This document shows, piece after piece, positions 15,230 through 27,540 of a DNA stretch of 64,000 nt. Within the stretch, counting starts at the first letter, position 1. The number at the start of each line of letters is the position of its first letter. Origin of the DNA: Epiperipatus broadwayi (Eukaryota; Onychophora; Udeonychophora; Euonychophora; Peripatidae); the NCBI GenBank assembly GCA_028023455.1, contig JAQFVV010000350.1, forward strand, positions 622,001 to 686,000, written 5' to 3'. The position numbers and the translations under genes are program-made. The notes beneath the pieces are model-generated. The model did not search any database. It was not told where the DNA came from and saw only the letters and a list, made by a program, of their open reading frames with translations.

Positions 15230-15700
15230 ATATCGATGTATTCAATGCAGCATGAATATGACAGCACAATACCATATTGTCAGAAATATACATCTGAACA
15301 ATGTGGTTATTTAGAAAAAATGTCCCTTATCCAGTACAGGAATGCTACATCTGTGAGGTGAAAAGAATACAAAAAAGTTCCATAGGAAAGATTGCAGTCC
15401 TTTTTGCCAACTTACAATCCTATTCCATAGGCTAAAGAGGTGATCCAAGGAACAGGAAATACTGTCTTTCTCTGATGGTCAATAAGAAATAGATTTATTT
15501 TGCCCAAGTGTGGCATATAATGTAATCCTGCATGTAGTAGATCTTCATACTACATTTACTAATTACACCAATATATCCAATCCATTAACCCAATCTAACT
15601 ACAAAACAAATAACCTGAGATTAACCCTTCCTTAAACTAACATAACTTTATGAATATACACAGCCATCTATACCCAATTTAAAATTAACATGATTTAAAA
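15230..15700 (-). repeat. Family II repeat, copy 1, right part
   Basis: Continuation of the copy broken at 6,178. Its reverse complement matches 25,871-26,330, for example TAACCCAATCTAACTACAAA against TTTGTAGTTAAATTGGGTTG. It starts precisely at the end of copy B. The far boundary is near 15,675-15,700. Confidence 0.85.
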
Positions 15701-16184
15701 GTTTTAGCTTAGTAAAAAAAATCATAATAAGCACTCAAAAGAAAGAAAAAATAAATTAATGAAAATGATTTAAAAATACATATAATAAAAATAATTATTA
15801 ATGATTTAATTTGGTCGGATAGGAATTCATATTTCTATTTAAATATTGGAAATCTTTGTATTTAAAGTTCATGAATTATATATATAGTTCTTACAGTTTA
15901 AAAGTTCATCCTTAATAATTGCTTATGATTTGGATCTCATCTTGTTTTTTAATTCCCATGTCATCATGGGGACACCAGTGTGCCATTAGGCATAAACTTT
16001 TGTTTTAAATGAAATATGAAAATTAATTATATAATACAAACTTTTCAATTATTTTAAGGGTCACTTAACTTCGAAAAATCTCTCTTATCTGACTAAAATT
16101 TTAAATTATATCTATATTTTTTATATATGTCTTTAATATCATTTCCATTCTCATAATTTCTTTTAAATTAATAATTTCAAAATA
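15701..16184. other. A+T-rich DNA, nothing recognised
   Basis: No open frame, tandem repeat or similarity to other parts of the window was noticed. It separates two family II copies in opposite orientation. Confidence 0.5.
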
Positions 16185-17062
16185 AGTGTAAATGGCTGCA
16201 TAGACTCATAAGATTGTGCTAGTTTAAGATGTATTAATTTTGGGCTAATTGTTTTGTAGTTAAATCAGTGATGTCAATGTAATCTGAGTAGATGCATTGG
16301 ATACTCATTCCTTTGTACCACATTAGCATACAGTGAATAGTACCAATCTGAATGTATGGCCCAAAGTTTAGCCATCATGTTCTCAATGGTCATAGATGTA
16401 TTTTCTATGCCATTAATTTTCAGTGGATCCTTCCTGTCTGTTGGTGAAATTTATTAATGTTCATGGGGAAGATGCTCATTCCTTCCCACCATGTTCCATT
16501 ATTTCTCTAATGATATCATGTTACATATGTAAATCCCTATTAGAATGATTGTTTTATGCTAATAATCTCATTTTGCATTGGTCACATTGGTATATAAGTA
16601 AGATAGCATTGGTTTAAGCATGAGATTTTAGCCTAAGGTTAAAAAGGATTGGGTTGGTTATATGCATAATTTATGTAGCATATTCATGCTTAGTAAAATA
16701 TTAAAAATTGTATTAAATTATTTAAGTGCTTCCATCTGTGCATATAATTCAAATCAAATATATTCACTAGTTAATTTAATTTTTCAGAATTTTTCTTTTA
16801 ATGTGTGTGTGCATTATAATAAAATGTTTTGTTGAATTAATTTTGTCAGTAACTCATTTTATATATTTTATTAATAATATATAAAATTAAGAATTAGAAA
16901 TTTTAACATTCAGAGTGATATTTTAAGCTCAGCTTTTCCCTGACCTAGCAACTGGAGCTTTCAGTTCAATAAAAGAGTAACCTCTCCCATGCATATCTGC
17001 CTACTGTATACATTTTCTAGGTTTCAATAGCCTAGTGGTGCTCTGGTATGTATAAATATAAC
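16185..17062 (+). repeat. Family II repeat, copy 2
   Basis: Begins AATGGCTGCATAGA and ends near CCTAGTGGTGCTCTGG. It is colinear with 25,880-26,810 throughout, including the motifs TTTTGTAGTTAAAT, CCTAAGGTTAAA and ATCTGCCTACTGTATA. It lies in inverted orientation to copy 1, about 0.5 kb away. It is more diverged than copy 1 is from copy 3. Confidence 0.8.
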
Positions 17063-17246
17063 TGAAAAATAAGTGTATGTATATATACAAAAATAATCTG
17101 TGCTCATATTAATATTTGTATAAAAACTAAAATACTTATACATGTTAATTAAATAGTGCACACTAAAATAAATATATATTAATAGTATATTAATTGTAAA
17201 GAAAAGTGCATATCATAATCCCATAAATATTAATAAAAATATACAA

Positions 17247-17412
<166 letters not shown>

Positions 17413-19488
17413 TTAACACCAGCAGATATCTGTTACATGTTTTATAATTTAAAAAAAATTATGATCAAATTTATTTGAAAGAATACTCAAAAAGTTATAA
17501 TTAATTAAGAAGTAGTTTTAACCTTTCTCATGTAAAATTTATTTTTTAACTGAACAGTTTTTTTATTGGCCAAGTGAATTAAAGTTTTACAACTTTTGAA
17601 TGGTCAATTACAGAATCAGCAATAAAAATATATTCATCATTTAATATTATATTCATTTTAGTTTTGTTTGTAAAAAGTATATCAATAATTTGTCAGATTA
17701 TGAAAGTGAACAAAAGTTTTTTCAAAAATAAATTTCTATTTATAACTGTAAAAATATTCAATCATGGAAGACCTAAAAAGAAAGTTTGTAACAAATTAGA
17801 AAGTACTGCAGACCTTATTGATTTATTTCTCAATTTACGTTAGTGTACAAGTAAATAATTTTTTACTAAAATCTTACTTTTCTAAAATAATTATATTTTC
17901 AGCATATTTTATCAAAATACATTATAATATGTAAATAAATGCCAACAAAATAGTTTAAATTATTCATTTTTGTTTGAAATGAAATAAATATTTTGGGGAG
18001 ATGAAAATTGTTGTTAGCACTGGTTTCTTTTTCAATTTACATTCATGTAAAAGTAAATAATTTTTTACTAAAATTTTACTATTTTCTAAAATAATTATAT
18101 TTTCAGCATATTTATGAAAATAATTTATATGTACAAAAAATAAAAGAAACCACTCTAAGACATTAATTTTCATTTTCAAAGTCAAAACAAAAAGGTTGGA
18201 GCAGTGAAAATTATTGACAGATGCTCTTCTATTGTCCAAAATGTGAATCAACCAATCAGCATCTAGGAAAACCTGTCTTCATCCTTTGTTGTAGCTTCTT
18301 ACATGTATATTATTGATTTTTTACTTGTAAAATAATTTTGAAAAGGGCAGCATTTTATGGTACATTTTAAGTTTTAAAATAAGTGTAAAACATTATGGTG
18401 GTGCAAAAATTGATGGTTTTTGAGCAACTTGAAGCCATGAATGTTGATCTGCAGTTGTTCCTCAGGAAATGTTAAAATGTAGTTTTAAAAATAATAAAAA
18501 TGATTGCATATATTTTTTTAAAAAGAAAAAACTTTTATTGAAGAGTGAATGGGGAGAATCTAGAATTAGAAAAAGATTTAAAACTCTTTTTTCTCTCTTT
18601 TTAAAGAAAACTCCATTTATAAGTAAAAATAAGTAAATATGAAAAGTTAAAATAAAATCAGTTTGTAAAAGTGAAAACTTTTGAAAATGCAATTAGTTTC
18701 AAAGATTAATTAATTAATTTGGAATGCTAATAAGATTTATGATTGATAATGATATTGAAATTGTATTAATTAATAAAACTATGTAAACTATCGATGAGAT
18801 AATAGATTAATCTAAGCAAAATATTAGATTAAAGCAAATGTGAAAATAATTTTAAAAAAGATTTAAGTTAACATCAAAATTAAAAATAATAATAAGGAAT
18901 TAAAAACAATGAGAAAAAGTATATAAAGTCACTAGTGCTTATTGTTATTTAGACAGGTCTGCAATCTGTTAGATCATTCAGATCTTCATTTTGTGATAGA
19001 ATTAGTCTGGTCTTCAATCTGTAAATCAGACTAGTCAGTTCAATCCAGTCAGAGTTCAGTCAGTTTGGATTATTATTATTCAATTTGGACAGAATGCAGA
19101 ATATTCAGAAATTGTAAGTGCAGTAATAAGCCAGTCAATTACGGCTGTGGTCAACATCAATGCAGAATTCCACAAAAGTCATAGGAGTGTTTGACAACTT
19201 CAATCCCTAATGTCTGCTAAAATCAACTGTACTTACCTAGAGCCAACACTTTGGAGCAAATGTTTAAACACTAAAGGAGATAATGCAACATACCCTCTCT
19301 CTCTCCCATAGTTGTGCCAAAGAAATGAAGACATGCCCTGAAAAAATTGACGGAACCAAAATGCCAATTGGTTGAAAAAATCACAAAAAAAACCAAGGTA
19401 AAGATATTTTTAATAATGGTCTATAGACACTTTATTTAAAATGAACTTTAATTAATGAAGGTCTATCATAATTTAGCCTAAGTAATTA

Positions 19489-19490
<2 letters not shown>
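17413..19490. other. A+T-rich DNA with one imperfect direct duplication
   Basis: No gene recognised. Two similar stretches of about 90 bp lie at 17,830-17,915 and 18,032-18,118. They share GTAAATAATTTTTTACTAAA and AATAATTATATTTTCAGCAT, and are offset by about 202 bp, which suggests an old tandem duplication. Short frames at 17,964-18,251 and 18,462-18,692 show no protein-like character. Confidence 0.6.

Positions 19491-19533
<43 letters not shown>
19491..19533. repeat. (TA)n microsatellite
   Basis: About 21 TA units, followed by TTGAAACAGATATACTGTTTCA, which contains a short palindrome (TGAAACAG and CTGTTTCA). Confidence 0.95.
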
Positions 19534-19535
<2 letters not shown>

Positions 19536-20780
19536 AAACAGATATACTGTTTCATGTATATATTTAGAAGATCCCCTCCCCCCAATTAAAAAGACTAACA
19601 ATATTTTTTTTTTAAAATAAGAAAAAGAAAAGAATTTCGACTGCAATTAAAATGATAATTTATTAATTCATAATGATTTGATCAAATTAAAAGTATTTCA
19701 AACTTTTTAAAATGAAAGAAAGAGAAAAGCAAGTATGTTATATTTGCAATTAAAGAAAGTATAAATCTTTCTTTATTAAAATTCATAAATTCAAGATAAA
19801 AATCAAACCCATTTATAGTGCAATTAGAAAGAAAAAAAAATGTATAATTTTTTATTTATTAAAACTACTTAAATAAAATCAGATTCGAAAACACATGTAA
19901 GGCAAAATAACTGTAGGTATCAAGTCACTGCTGCAGGCAATAAAAAAATTAAGATTTAAAAACACACAGTCACTAATTAAAAGTCTGTTCACATCAAAGA
20001 GAAATTGTCCAACAAACTGGGGGATTAGAAAACACGGACATGGATGAAAAAGCTACTACTAATGGAGGAAAAGGAACATGTAAGCTGAAATCGTTCTGAT
20101 AGAGAGAAAAAATATAAATAGTCTGAAAAAATTAGTAGAAGGGATTATTAGTATTATTACTGTTAATTGATTCAGGGACACAAGATTTAGCTACAAGAGT
20201 ACTAAAAAGGTGACTAAATGAGACCATCAAACAGCCTAATGAAAAACCATAATATGATCATCAGCTAGAGACTACTTGTCCTCTCTCCATTGGCCCACCT
20301 TGTGACATCCAAGCATTGCCTAGAAGTTTTAACCATTCAGCTTCATGAAAGACCCCCAGTTATTTAGTAATGCAGTAGTAAATGAAGACATGAAGTTAGA
20401 GGTAAGCAATTAGAAATTATTCAATTACAATAAGATATGAATTAAAATTATAACTATTAATTTTTTTTATAAAACAAAAAAGAAAATATTTTATATTATT
20501 AGTCTTAAGAAAAGTTTTTACAATCAATTATTAACTTCTGTCAAAAGTTGATGATAGTTTCGTTTTTGTCTTTATTTAAAATGAAACAAGAAATGACAAC
20601 TATTACTTAATTACAAACACTCACACACATATATATGTGTTATATATTTCATTAGTTAAATGCCAATTATTTCATAAAATTTAAGATATATTAAAATAAT
20701 AGAAATATTTTTAGTAATAATTGTAATAATTATTTCAAATAAACCAGCTAAATGAAAATGTCAATCAAAGATATGGTAAA
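19534..20780. other. A+T-rich DNA, nothing recognised
   Basis: No frames, repeats or motifs that I can support. Short pyrimidine runs and a small TA tract near 20,630 are present. Confidence 0.5.
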
Positions 20781-21215
20781 AATAATAAAACCAATGTGTA
20801 TAAATATACATCGATACTGGATTGGATTATAAATTCTCCACAAATATGGAATTGATGAAATTACCTGTTTTCCTACCTGTAATAACTCTTAAAATATAAA
20901 ATGCTATATGGATCATAAATGCTTACATGCATATTATTTATATCTGAATAAAATAATAAAACTTATGTGTATAAATATACATCTATACTTGATTGAATTA
21001 TGAATACTCCACAAACCTAGAATTGCTGATATTACCTGTTTACCTACCTGTAATAACTTTTAAAATAATAAAATGCTATATGGATTATAATGCCTATATG
21101 CATATTATTTATATCTGAATAAAATAATAAAACTTATGTTTATAAATATACATCTATACTTGACTGAATTATGAATGCTCCACAAACCTGGAATTGCTGA
21201 TAGTATTTGTTTACC
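20781..21215. repeat. Tandem repeat, 171-bp unit, about 2.5 copies
   Basis: AATAATAAAA followed by TATAAATATACATC recurs at 20,781, 20,952 and 21,123, an exact period of 171 bp. Each unit also contains ATTACCTGTTT..CTACCTGTAATAAC and GCATATTATTTATATCTGAA. Copies differ by a few per cent. No ribozyme core or frame was found. Confidence 0.9.
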
Positions 21216-21304
21216 TATCTAAAAGGGATATACACACTGGAACAAATAATTTAAAACATTCATGCATTAATGGTATGCATATACTTACTTGAATGTGCTT
21301 ATAG

Positions 21305-21705
21305 TCTTCTCACAATTGAACTAAAAATGAATCTTCACATGGATGCGAATGAACTATATTAGAAGGATTTGGAAATGAATTATTGTTAAATAAAGTGCTT
21401 CTAAACTTTTTTTCACAAGTGAACTGAAAATGAATCTTCACATGGATGTGAATGAACTATATTAGGACTTGCAAATGAATTATTGTTAAATAAAGTACTT
21501 TTAAACTTCTTTTCATAATTGAACTGAAAATGAATCTTCACATAGATACAAATGAACTATATTAGAAGGACTTGCAAATGAATTATTGTTAAATAAAGTG
21601 CTTCTAAACTTCTCATAATTGAACTGAAAATGAATCTTCACATGAATACGAATGATGAACTATGTTAGAAAGCCTTGCAAATGAATTGTTGTTAAATAAA
21701 ATTGT
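21305..21705. repeat. Tandem repeat, about 100-bp unit, four copies
   Basis: ATGAATCTTCACATRGATRC recurs at 21,327, 21,430, 21,530 and 21,630. Each time it is followed by GAACTATATTAGAAGG and AATGAATTATTGTTAAATAA. It lies about 90 bp after the 171-bp array and shares no unit with it. Confidence 0.9.
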
Positions 21706-21719
21706 TGTTATTAATTGCA

Positions 21720-22007
21720 TCATGCTCACAAGAATCTCATACCTCCTGAGCTATGTTTGGCATAACTAGATGATGGTAAGTAAGGTTGTAGTGAGATGGA
21801 ACTCTAGTGGCACCATTTGGAAATCCAAACACATAAATTTCTAGATGCTTCCAGTCTCTATGGTGCTACATCCTTTAATGAGCAGAAAATATTATTGTAG
21901 GTAGGGTGAGATCTGCAATGGGGAATTCAATTGATAATTCCTTCCTGCAATATGCTCATAAGGAAATAAAACCAATGAAGAGTGGGGTTGGGTGTTGTCC
22001 GGTTACA
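21720..22007. other. Unclassified segment ending at a TA tract with CCGGTTACA
   Basis: Higher in G+C than its surroundings and without an open frame. It ends GGTGTTGTCCGGTTACA directly at a TA microsatellite. That is the mirror image of the TGTAAYGGTC motif at the other side of such tracts, so this is probably the right end of another repeat copy whose left end I could not place. Confidence 0.4.
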
Positions 22008-22029
22008 ATATATATATATATATATATAT
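22008..22029. repeat. (TA)n microsatellite between two repeat termini
   Basis: About 11 TA units with GGTTACA on the left and TGTACCGGTC on the right, so the two flanking repeat ends are inverted relative to each other. Confidence 0.9.
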
Positions 22030-25015
22030 TGTACCGGTCAATAATGTATGTCCATCCAACAAGATTTAGAATCTGAGCAAAAGTACCCCGAATCCAATCA
22101 TGCCTGAGATACACAAGTCAGGAGCAAATGTGAATTCTAACCTAATTGCCCATTCCCCAAATCTATAACACTACGGACAAGACCTATGGTGATACTACAT
22201 AAATTAATTATTTCCAGGTCCGGTGCTACATTGTTTTGCATGAGAACTCATCTAGTAATGATGATGATGAGATTGAGTGAACCCAATGATATAAGTTAAA
22301 AACATACATAAATGTTATTAAGAAGATTAGAACAACTGGATTAAGTTTTAAAATTACAAATATTTATTTTGACAAAAATTCTAGATTTTATATATGTATA
22401 ATCAACTTCACACAGTTTAAATGATTATTTTGGTTACAAATCTTTGACAATCTTTATACAATTATTTTCTTTTAATACCTATCAATTTAGTACGGCAGTT
22501 ACAATACTGAACATATATTTAAAATAGGTTTTTATTCAATGTTACAAAAACAAATTTATCTGGGTGATTGGTAGATGTTTATACATTAAAACACATATAA
22601 AGATATGACAATAATAGAGTTTTGCTGTTTGGATAGCTTTAATGGGATGCCCTTGGCATTGTATACATAACTTTATTTTCATTTACAGACTTTATTTACA
22701 ACACTAAAATAAGGATACATTGTGATCAAAATATACTAAAAACACATTTATTTATTAAACATTTTCAACATTTAACTATCAGATATTGTGAAACTCTATA
22801 AATATGGGTATTTTTTATTTCAATAAAGGGGAGGGCAGCTTCATGAGAAGTTAGATCTAAAACTCCAACGGAAAATATTTAAAGAGAAAAACGTTTCATT
22901 ATCATATATCATTACAATTTATTTTGCCAAACAGGCTAAAAGAGAAATGAACTATAAAAAATTGCAGTGCTAGCATGGTCAGTGAAAGAGAAAATGGCAG
23001 CTTTGGCCAAGAAAAGGTCATTCTCTGATGAATAAGTGGTACACCAGCTTCATGCTAAAGTGATAACGAAAGAGGAAAGGTAGGTAGAAAGTTGCTATAG
23101 ATCTGGTTTATGGCAAGTTCACACAGAGTTTCAACTACAGTGACCGACTTGTTTCAGAAGTAGACTTAGACTTCTGTTATGAATGAGAACTATAACAAAA
23201 ATGAAAGGCTTCAAATCCTGGAATGAGGTACAGGCAAATCAAAGCAGTATATAAATATATACTTGGAGGAGGAGAATGATGAATGAAGACGATCGTGACT
23301 CCCTGGAATGAGGTATAGGCAAATCAGATTAAAGCCCTATGTGGCTTATTAATAGTTTGACATATGCCAGCAACACTATTATACAATTATAAAAACATTG
23401 GATTTAAATACTAAATAAAGCCTTAAATGGTTTAACAAATCCATAATGATATGTTAAAATAATGACCCATGTAGGATAAAGTCATTTATCAAAAGTTAAA
23501 TTATAATTAATGAAGCATGAATTTCTCCCCCTTCTTGAATTAATACTATTTTGTTTCACATATAAAAAAAACTAAAATTAACACACTTAAAAGTGCAAAT
23601 AACAAAATAGAATAAGGTCACCAGCCTTTTGGCGATGATGATCAATAAAGAAATCAATAAATTAACCGACACCAATATCCACCCCAGATTGAAAAGTATT
23701 TATATATTTTGTATAAACTTGCAATAAAATATTTTTTTTAAAAGCATGTATTCATTTAAAATACAAACACAATCTTACAAACTATTTAGATATAAATAAT
23801 AATAACTCATTAATGTCCACCCTTTCTATTCCACAGTGGGATATAGAAGAAGTTCCTAAGACCGGGTTTGATTGGCATTTACAAACAAAATTAATTGAAA
23901 ATATCAAAATATCATTAAAATTAAATCATTACCACACTAAATTATGAAAAAATAAGAAGCGTGAGTTGGATGAAATATTTTATAAGATTATTTTATGTTA
24001 TAGAGAATCAATATTAAGGAAATAATTATTAGTTCAACATACTCACTGATGAGCGAATTAAAAGAGATTCAAATTATACAGAAAACATTAATTTTAAAAA
24101 GTTTACAAGTTAGAATTTAGGTAATACAATTATAATGATTTTGGGCTGGTTACTTCAGCATTCTATGGAATGAAATACTGATGAATCTTCTGTGGCAGGC
24201 GGTATTCTTTGATGGCATGAGCACTCTTGATCAGCAGGAGCTACATCTCAGCATGGTGAAGAATGGAGCTGAAGATAGAGGGGAAGGTGGATGAGGCCCC
24301 TCAAAAATTAAACAGATGTGGAGTCGACTAGTGACTATTGACTCACCTCTGACATAATAGATTTTCTGCCCTATTTATATAAATTTTGAGTTATTCAAAG
24401 AATGTTTTTAATTAGACTTCTTAACTCTTAATTAATCTTTAATTTCCAGAAATCTTTTCTCTATTGTTAGTAGAGATGCAATCACAAGATAACTGTCCAA
24501 AAATAAATTCAAATCAATTTCCAGATTGGAAATAGATTTGATAAAAATGTTAATAGCTAACTAAATCAATTAGCATTGTTTTAAATTTTACTTTAATTTA
24601 AAAATTTCTTTTTAATCATGAAACAAATTAATGTCCCCCCCTTTAATTATTCTTGGACAATCAGTGATTGCATCTTCCATCTTGAATTTTAATGTAGTTT
24701 TATAACGAAAAATAATTACAAAATAAATAAGATATAATCAAAGAAAAAATACAAAATTATTTACAATATTTGTTTGTGCTTTTATATATATATATATAAG
24801 CTCCTTTAATATACGTATATATCTGAGTCACATCTAGAGACATTAATATCAAAATAATTAAAGAATTTTTTATTTAAAATTTATATTTGTAACTTTTAGA
24901 TGCTTCTCAGAAATATATGTATAGTTTATATACATATGACAAAAAACACAGGATCAAACGTGAGTTAAGTGTTAGAAAAGTGAAGCTCGATCTTGGGCTA
25001 AGATTGACTGCTACA
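22030..25015. repeat. 3-kb repeat, copy C (solo)
   Basis: Begins TGTACCGGTC and ends GACTGCTACA, and is 2,986 bp long, matching copies A and B in length. Its first 250 bp align clearly with them (AGCAAAAGTACC, AATCCAATCATGC, TGAGATACACA, AGGAGCAA, GAATTCTAACC). Its last part shares TGAAGCTCGAT. The centre is much more diverged. It is flanked on both sides by TA microsatellites and has no associated core, as a solo LTR or an independently inserted element would. No coding capacity is visible. Confidence 0.75.
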
Positions 25016-25031
25016 ATATATATATATATAT
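25016..25031. repeat. Short (TA)n tract
   Basis: About eight TA units between the end of repeat copy C (CTACA) and the TGTAATGG palindrome. Confidence 0.85.
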
Positions 25032-25056
25032 TGTAATGGGCACACACACCGTTACA
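25032..25056. repeat. 25-bp palindrome made of two repeat termini
   Basis: TGTAATGG and CCGTTACA are inverted copies of the terminal motif seen at TA tracts elsewhere, separated only by a short CA-rich spacer. It could be the remnant of an element whose interior was lost, or a cryptic site. Confidence 0.5.
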
Positions 25057-25410
25057 TTAATTTTTTTCTAAAAATTAGTCATGAAAAATAAAAGTTTGCA
25101 AATAAAAACTTCTTTTTTAATAATTAAAAATTGAAAGTTAAAAATCATCTAAACTCTAATATATAAAATCGCACAGATAAAAAATTATTAAAAGAAAACT
25201 TTATTAAAAAAAAGGTATTTTAAAACTAAATTTTCAGTAAAGATTTAAAGATAAAAATATATCTTTAAGTTTGTACAATAAATTAATTAATGCTATTGTA
25301 TAAAATGGAAATGATTATTAATTAGTCCAAGTGAACTAGCCTTTGGGCAATGTTTAAGGTGAGGGGGGAAAAAAGAAAAAAGCAACCGGAGGCCAAAAAA
25401 GGTTGGAAAT

Positions 25411-25442
<32 letters not shown>

Positions 25443-25870
25443 TTGGAAAGATGCACTCTTCAATCCCTTCAGTTTTGCTATAAAAAAGAGAAAGAAAGAG
25501 AAATGAATAATCATTTTCTTATACTGCAGACCACAGGACTTCAGGGGAATTAATGCTGGATCCCAAATTGCAAACTTCTAAAAAATAAACTTTCCAGTAT
25601 GTTTAAACCGTAAGAATTTTATGAACTCTAATAAGCTTTATCATAATTCTAAAATTCCAGCATTTGAAAAGAATAAGAACTTTAATTCTAAAACTTGTTC
25701 CCTATTTAATAGAAATAGAATCCTATCTGACCAACGTAAATTATTATTAAAAATTAGTTTTATTTGATGTATATATATTTTTTAAAATCATTTCCATTTA
25801 TTTTTTTTGTTCTTTTAAGTTTTATTATGATTTTTGTTTTTTCGTTAAACTAAACTTAATAAATGTTAAA
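25057..25870. other. A+T-rich DNA with a 31-base G homopolymer
   Basis: No gene recognised. A run of 31 G occupies 25,411-25,441, unusual in such A+T-rich DNA and a place where assembly or read errors are likely. The proline- and glycine-run frames over it (25,293-25,553) come from the homopolymer. Confidence 0.7.
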
Positions 25871-26845
25871 TTTAAGTCAGGCGGGAATGGCTGCATAGAT
25901 TTGTAAAGTTATATTAGTTTAATTAGGGAGGGTAAATCTTAGGTTATTTGTTTTGTAGTTAAATTGGGTTGATGGATTGGATATATTGGTGTAATTATTA
26001 AATGTAGTATGAGGTCCGCTACATGCATGATCACCTTACATGCTACACTTGGGCAAAATAAGTCCCATATCTCACTGACCATCAGAAGCAGATGGTATTC
26101 CCTGCTCCTTGGATTACCCCTTTTTAGCCTATGGAATGGGATAGTAAGATGGAAAATGCAGTCCCTTCCTATGGAGTTTTTTTTTATTGTTCTTCTTGCC
26201 AGACAGATGTAGTATTCCTGTACTGGATGAGAGTCAATGTCTTCTATAAACATGCTGTTCATATGTACATTCCTGACAGAATGGTATTTGTGCTGTTATA
26301 TTCATGCTGCATTGAATACATCAATATATCAGATGGATTGATGTTGGTTTGACTGTGAACTTTTGGTCTAAGGTTAAATCAGGGATAGAATATTTTCTTT
26401 TCAAATGCAATCTATGTAGTCTATTCATACTCAACACTCTAATAAAATATTAAACTCATTTGTGCGAACTTCAAAAATAAAAGTTAAAAATGTAAATTAA
26501 ATATTAAAGAAAAGTTAGACTAAAATAATAATTCTAAATTACATTTATGTTTAATAAATGTTTGTGTGTGTTATTACTGGCAGTGGCTTCTTTTATTTAT
26601 TTTTTTAATATTGAAAATATTTTTAAATAAGAATTTATATTTTATAAATCTCTGCATCTCACTGAGCTAGTGGCATGGGCTGATGGTCAGAATAAAATAT
26701 ACATATATGTAAAATTTGAATCTTAACAGCATGTATCTGCCTGCTCTATAAATTTTCCAGGTTCAAATGGCCTGGTGGCACCCTATATGGCAGATATGGT
26801 AAGACTGCTAGCTTCAAATCCCCTGATCATTATAATATATATTTG
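25871..26845 (+). repeat. Family II repeat, copy 3 (most complete)
   Basis: About 975 bp, colinear with copies 1 and 2. It begins near GGCGGGAATGGCTGCATAG and ends GCTTCAAATCCCC TGATCATTATAATATATA, running into TA-rich sequence. It lacks both insertions found in copy 1, so it serves as the empty-site reference. GCTTCAAATCCCC (26,811-26,823) resembles an RNA polymerase III B box, with TGGCAGATATGG upstream as a weak A box, so a tRNA-related SINE origin is possible but unproven. Frames at 25,939-26,352 are disrupted in the other copies. Confidence 0.85.
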
Positions 26846-27402
26846 TTTTGTAAATTTCAATATTATATTGTTATATTATATTAGATATGTGTATGTTTGA
26901 ATAAATATTAATGTTTGCTTAAATATTATTTGATCTATTCTATTTCTTTCTTGTCATTACATCACCAGTAAATTAGTGTAGAGTTATTTTATGCATTAAA
27001 TAAATGCACTGGACCCTGAGGCTGAGTGTGAGGTGGTCATGAGATATTTCAAACACTGGATTGTGTGCCTGTCATCTGAAGCATGCTGACTCTATAACCT
27101 ATGGTTGGCTGCTGTCTAAGGTTGATTCTCAAAACAAATGAAATGCTTTAGATGGCAGACGTTTGAATCCAGCAGTCAAGATTTTTCACAGTCTGGAAAT
27201 GTGATTGAGTTATGCTTTGCATAGCTCAATCTGACTGTGGGTATTATTGATGGCTCTGCTATCAATGATATTCTTCCCTCTGCTTGAAGGGCTGGTCCAT
27301 TTTGGTAGTATTAAAGTAAATGTTAAATTTGTTAAAGTTTAAATTTCAAAAGTTATTATAAAAGGGACTTAGACCCAGTTAAACCTAGCAAGATAAGCTT
27401 CT
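26846..27402. other. Unclassified segment with a strong hairpin
   Basis: Less A+T-rich than its surroundings (about 27,000-27,330) and without a frame. It contains a hairpin at 27,187-27,239: CACAGTC pairs with GACTGTG, and inside it ATTGAGTTATGC pairs with GCATAGCTCAAT over a TTT loop. A second smaller hairpin follows at 27,248-27,268. No known RNA family is recognised. Confidence 0.5.
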
Positions 27403-27469
27403 TAATAACAACAATAATAACAATAGTAATAACAACAACAAGAACAACAACAACAACAACAACAACAAC

Positions 27470-27530
<61 letters not shown>

Positions 27531-27540
27531 GCAGCAGCAA
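27403..27540. repeat. Compound (CAA)n(TAA)n microsatellite
   Basis: Imperfect AAC/CAA units grade into about 20 pure TAA units, ending GCAGCAGCAACAGG. Confidence 0.95.

Noticed and set aside
25293-25553. Proline- and glycine-run frames on opposite strands
   Set aside because: Artefacts of the G homopolymer.
25939-26352. Three overlapping frames within family II copy 3
   Set aside because: Not maintained in copies 1 and 2, and overlapping on opposite strands.
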